The notes under the pieces were generated by a model, which was not told where the DNA came from, searched no databases, and saw nothing but the letters and a program-made list of their open reading frames with translations. From the NCBI GenBank assembly GCA_021161765.1, contig JAGGZZ010000255.1, positions 1 to 5,901 of the forward strand: a stretch of 5,901 bases of DNA, in the 5' to 3' direction. The position numbers and the translations under genes were made by a program. Numbering within the stretch: position 1 is the first letter of the stretch; every line of letters begins with the position of its first letter. Shown in pieces: positions 4,867 to 5,901 of the stretch. This DNA is from Candidatus Methanophagales archaeon. Its GTDB lineage: Archaea; Halobacteriota; Syntropharchaeia; Alkanophagales; Methanospirareceae.

Positions 4867-5901
4867 CCCCTAACATCCTTCGATTTGCTCAATTTCTCCG
4901 CAACGAAGTTGAGATAAACAATAACAAAATCCCTTATTCTCTTATCCTTGATTTCTACGTAATCTCCCGAATTGACAAAAATCTTATCTCCTTTAACCTC
5001 CACTCGCTCAAATTTAGCATCATCCCTCATCGAAAAAGAAACAGAAGCGAGGTAAGATAACTTCTCCGTTTCTTCTCTTTTCAGCAGTTCATCAATATCA
5101 ACGCTCAATTTCCTGTTCAATTCCAGAATCTCATCCACCTTACTTACGATTTGTTTCGCTATTCGTTTCTCTTCCTCAGTTTCTGGTAGTTTTATCGGCA
5201 ATTTTTCAAGATAACCCGTCATATATCTATAATACTTTCCAGAAGCGTAAGGACTGATTTGCTTTAAGTAAAACTCCAATAAATCTGAATTGAGCAAACC
5301 CAGAACCAGTTTATTAAATGATTCACTTTTATCTTTAAGGATAATCGAATACGTATCATGGTCAAAATAATAATTCTCTTTGTCCAGAGCGAAGTTATTC
5401 TCTTTTGATAAGTTGGGTGTGACTATTTTTATACCTTCAAATGCGTTCTCAGGTTTTGGATGAATTAATGAATACCAACATCCGAATAGTTGCACCACTG
5501 TTTTACCATAATATCTCCTATTTGACAATTCATCCTTATTTACTTCAAGATAGTGGTATGCATTTGGAAAGGCTGTTTTAAACTCACTTTCTGTTACTGG
5601 TGTTCCATCAGTCTGTTGAGGATATATTAACCATCTATCGTTCCATATTATTTTCCACTTTCTTACATCTCTCCCCTTTGGAACTCTTTTGAGTATCCCA
5701 CTCTCAAGCCTTTTGGATTTTATCGTATTATCGTCCACAAAAAAGATGGTATTGTCTCCTGTTATTATTCCTTCATGTATTACTTCTCTTAAATCTTCTA
5801 ATTTAGTCTTTATTGTCGTATCAAGTCTGTCCATCAATTTTAAAACTGGCTGTGGTTTTAATTTCCAATTCCCTTCTCCTAATGTTTTATGTTCAACATC
5901 A
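4863..5901 (-). CDS. Type IIG restriction-modification enzyme, C-terminal specificity part (5' end beyond the window, 3' end frameshifted)
   Basis: The frame is open through the right edge, so the TTG/ATG near 5837 is internal. In total 345 residues are visible, starting at 5900. They match the C-terminal half of Eco57I-class fusion enzymes: W-x-L-K-P, a linker helix, GIITGDNTIFFVDD (44-57 of the visible part), then GRDVRKWKIIWNDRWLIYP (the TaqI-like specificity domain, PF12950), NRRYYGK, KIVTPNLSKENNFALD, and LLNSDLLEFYLKQ (about 202-214). YRYMTGYLEKLPIKLP and a coiled-coil spacer that measures and recognises the target follow. Type IIG proteins methylate adenine and cut DNA in one chain. 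The SAM-binding and NPPY motifs and the nuclease must lie to the right and were not seen. The frame stops at 4863 after DVRG, while the family tail continues in another frame to 4687. Confidence 0.88.
   Translation of the reverse strand, partial: DVEHKTLGEGNWKLKPQPVLKLMDRLDTTIKTKLEDLREVIHEGIITGDNTIFFVDDNTIKSKRLESGILKRVPKGRDVRKWKIIWNDRWLIYPQQTDGTPVTESEFKTAFPNAYHYLEVNKDELSNRRYYGKTVVQLFGCWYSLIHPKPENAFEGIKIVTPNLSKENNFALDKENYYFDHDTYSIILKDKSESFNKLVLGLLNSDLLEFYLKQISPYASGKYYRYMTGYLEKLPIKLPETEEEKRIAKQIVSKVDEILELNRKLSVDIDELLKREETEKLSYLASVSFSMRDDAKFERVEVKGDKIFVNSGDYVEIKDKRIRDFVIVYLNFVAEKLSKSKDVRG

Noticed and set aside
4842..5060. Plus-strand ORF of 72 codons
   Set aside because: Antisense to the type IIG C-terminus; no ribosome-binding site and no homology recognised.
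1..5901. CRISPR array, tRNA, rRNA, insertion sequence ends or phage attachment site
   Set aside because: No regularly spaced repeats, no cloverleaf sequence, no transposase and no long terminal inverted or direct repeats were found by eye on either strand.

Overview
The window looks like part of a defence island from an AT-rich prokaryote, most likely an archaeon. The evidence for an archaeon is indirect. There are TATA-like boxes (for example CTTTATATG) about 25 bp from start codons, usable GGAG-type Shine-Dalgarno sites, stacked MNT/HEPN nucleotidyltransferase genes and small CxxC zinc-ribbon proteins. No rRNA, tRNA or marker gene is present, so the lineage is inference.

Layout. Positions 1-1690 are read on the minus strand, right to left: a truncated Mrr-like restriction endonuclease fragment (1460-1678), a small Cys-containing protein (1234-1419), an MNT nucleotidyltransferase (784-1110), a HEPN protein overlapping it by 4 bp (380-787), a frameshifted and shortened second MNT gene (87-330), and the first 27 codons of a zinc-ribbon protein leaving the left edge (1-82). 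At 1691-1733 a compact intergenic region carries one TATA-like box that could serve both directions. From it a 375-codon gene of unknown function runs on the plus strand (1728-2855). It meets a minus-strand gene for a GmrSD-like DUF262 + DUF1524 restriction protein (2967-4529, with an out-of-frame tail reaching 2872). Upstream of that, on the same strand, is the C-terminal part of a type IIG (Eco57I/TaqI-like) restriction-modification enzyme (4863-5901, with an out-of-frame tail to 4687). Its methyltransferase domain must lie beyond the right edge.

How the genes fit together. The MNT/HEPN pair is a probable toxin-antitoxin module. The type IIG enzyme and the DUF262 protein are restriction systems, normally aimed at unmodified and modified foreign DNA respectively. 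The unknown plus-strand gene sits between such systems under its own promoter and is the best candidate here for an undescribed defence component.

Three genes (second MNT, DUF262, type IIG) each continue recognisably in another frame after a single-base change at a short homopolymer. That means either decay in the island or base-calling errors, and it should be settled before these genes are called broken.
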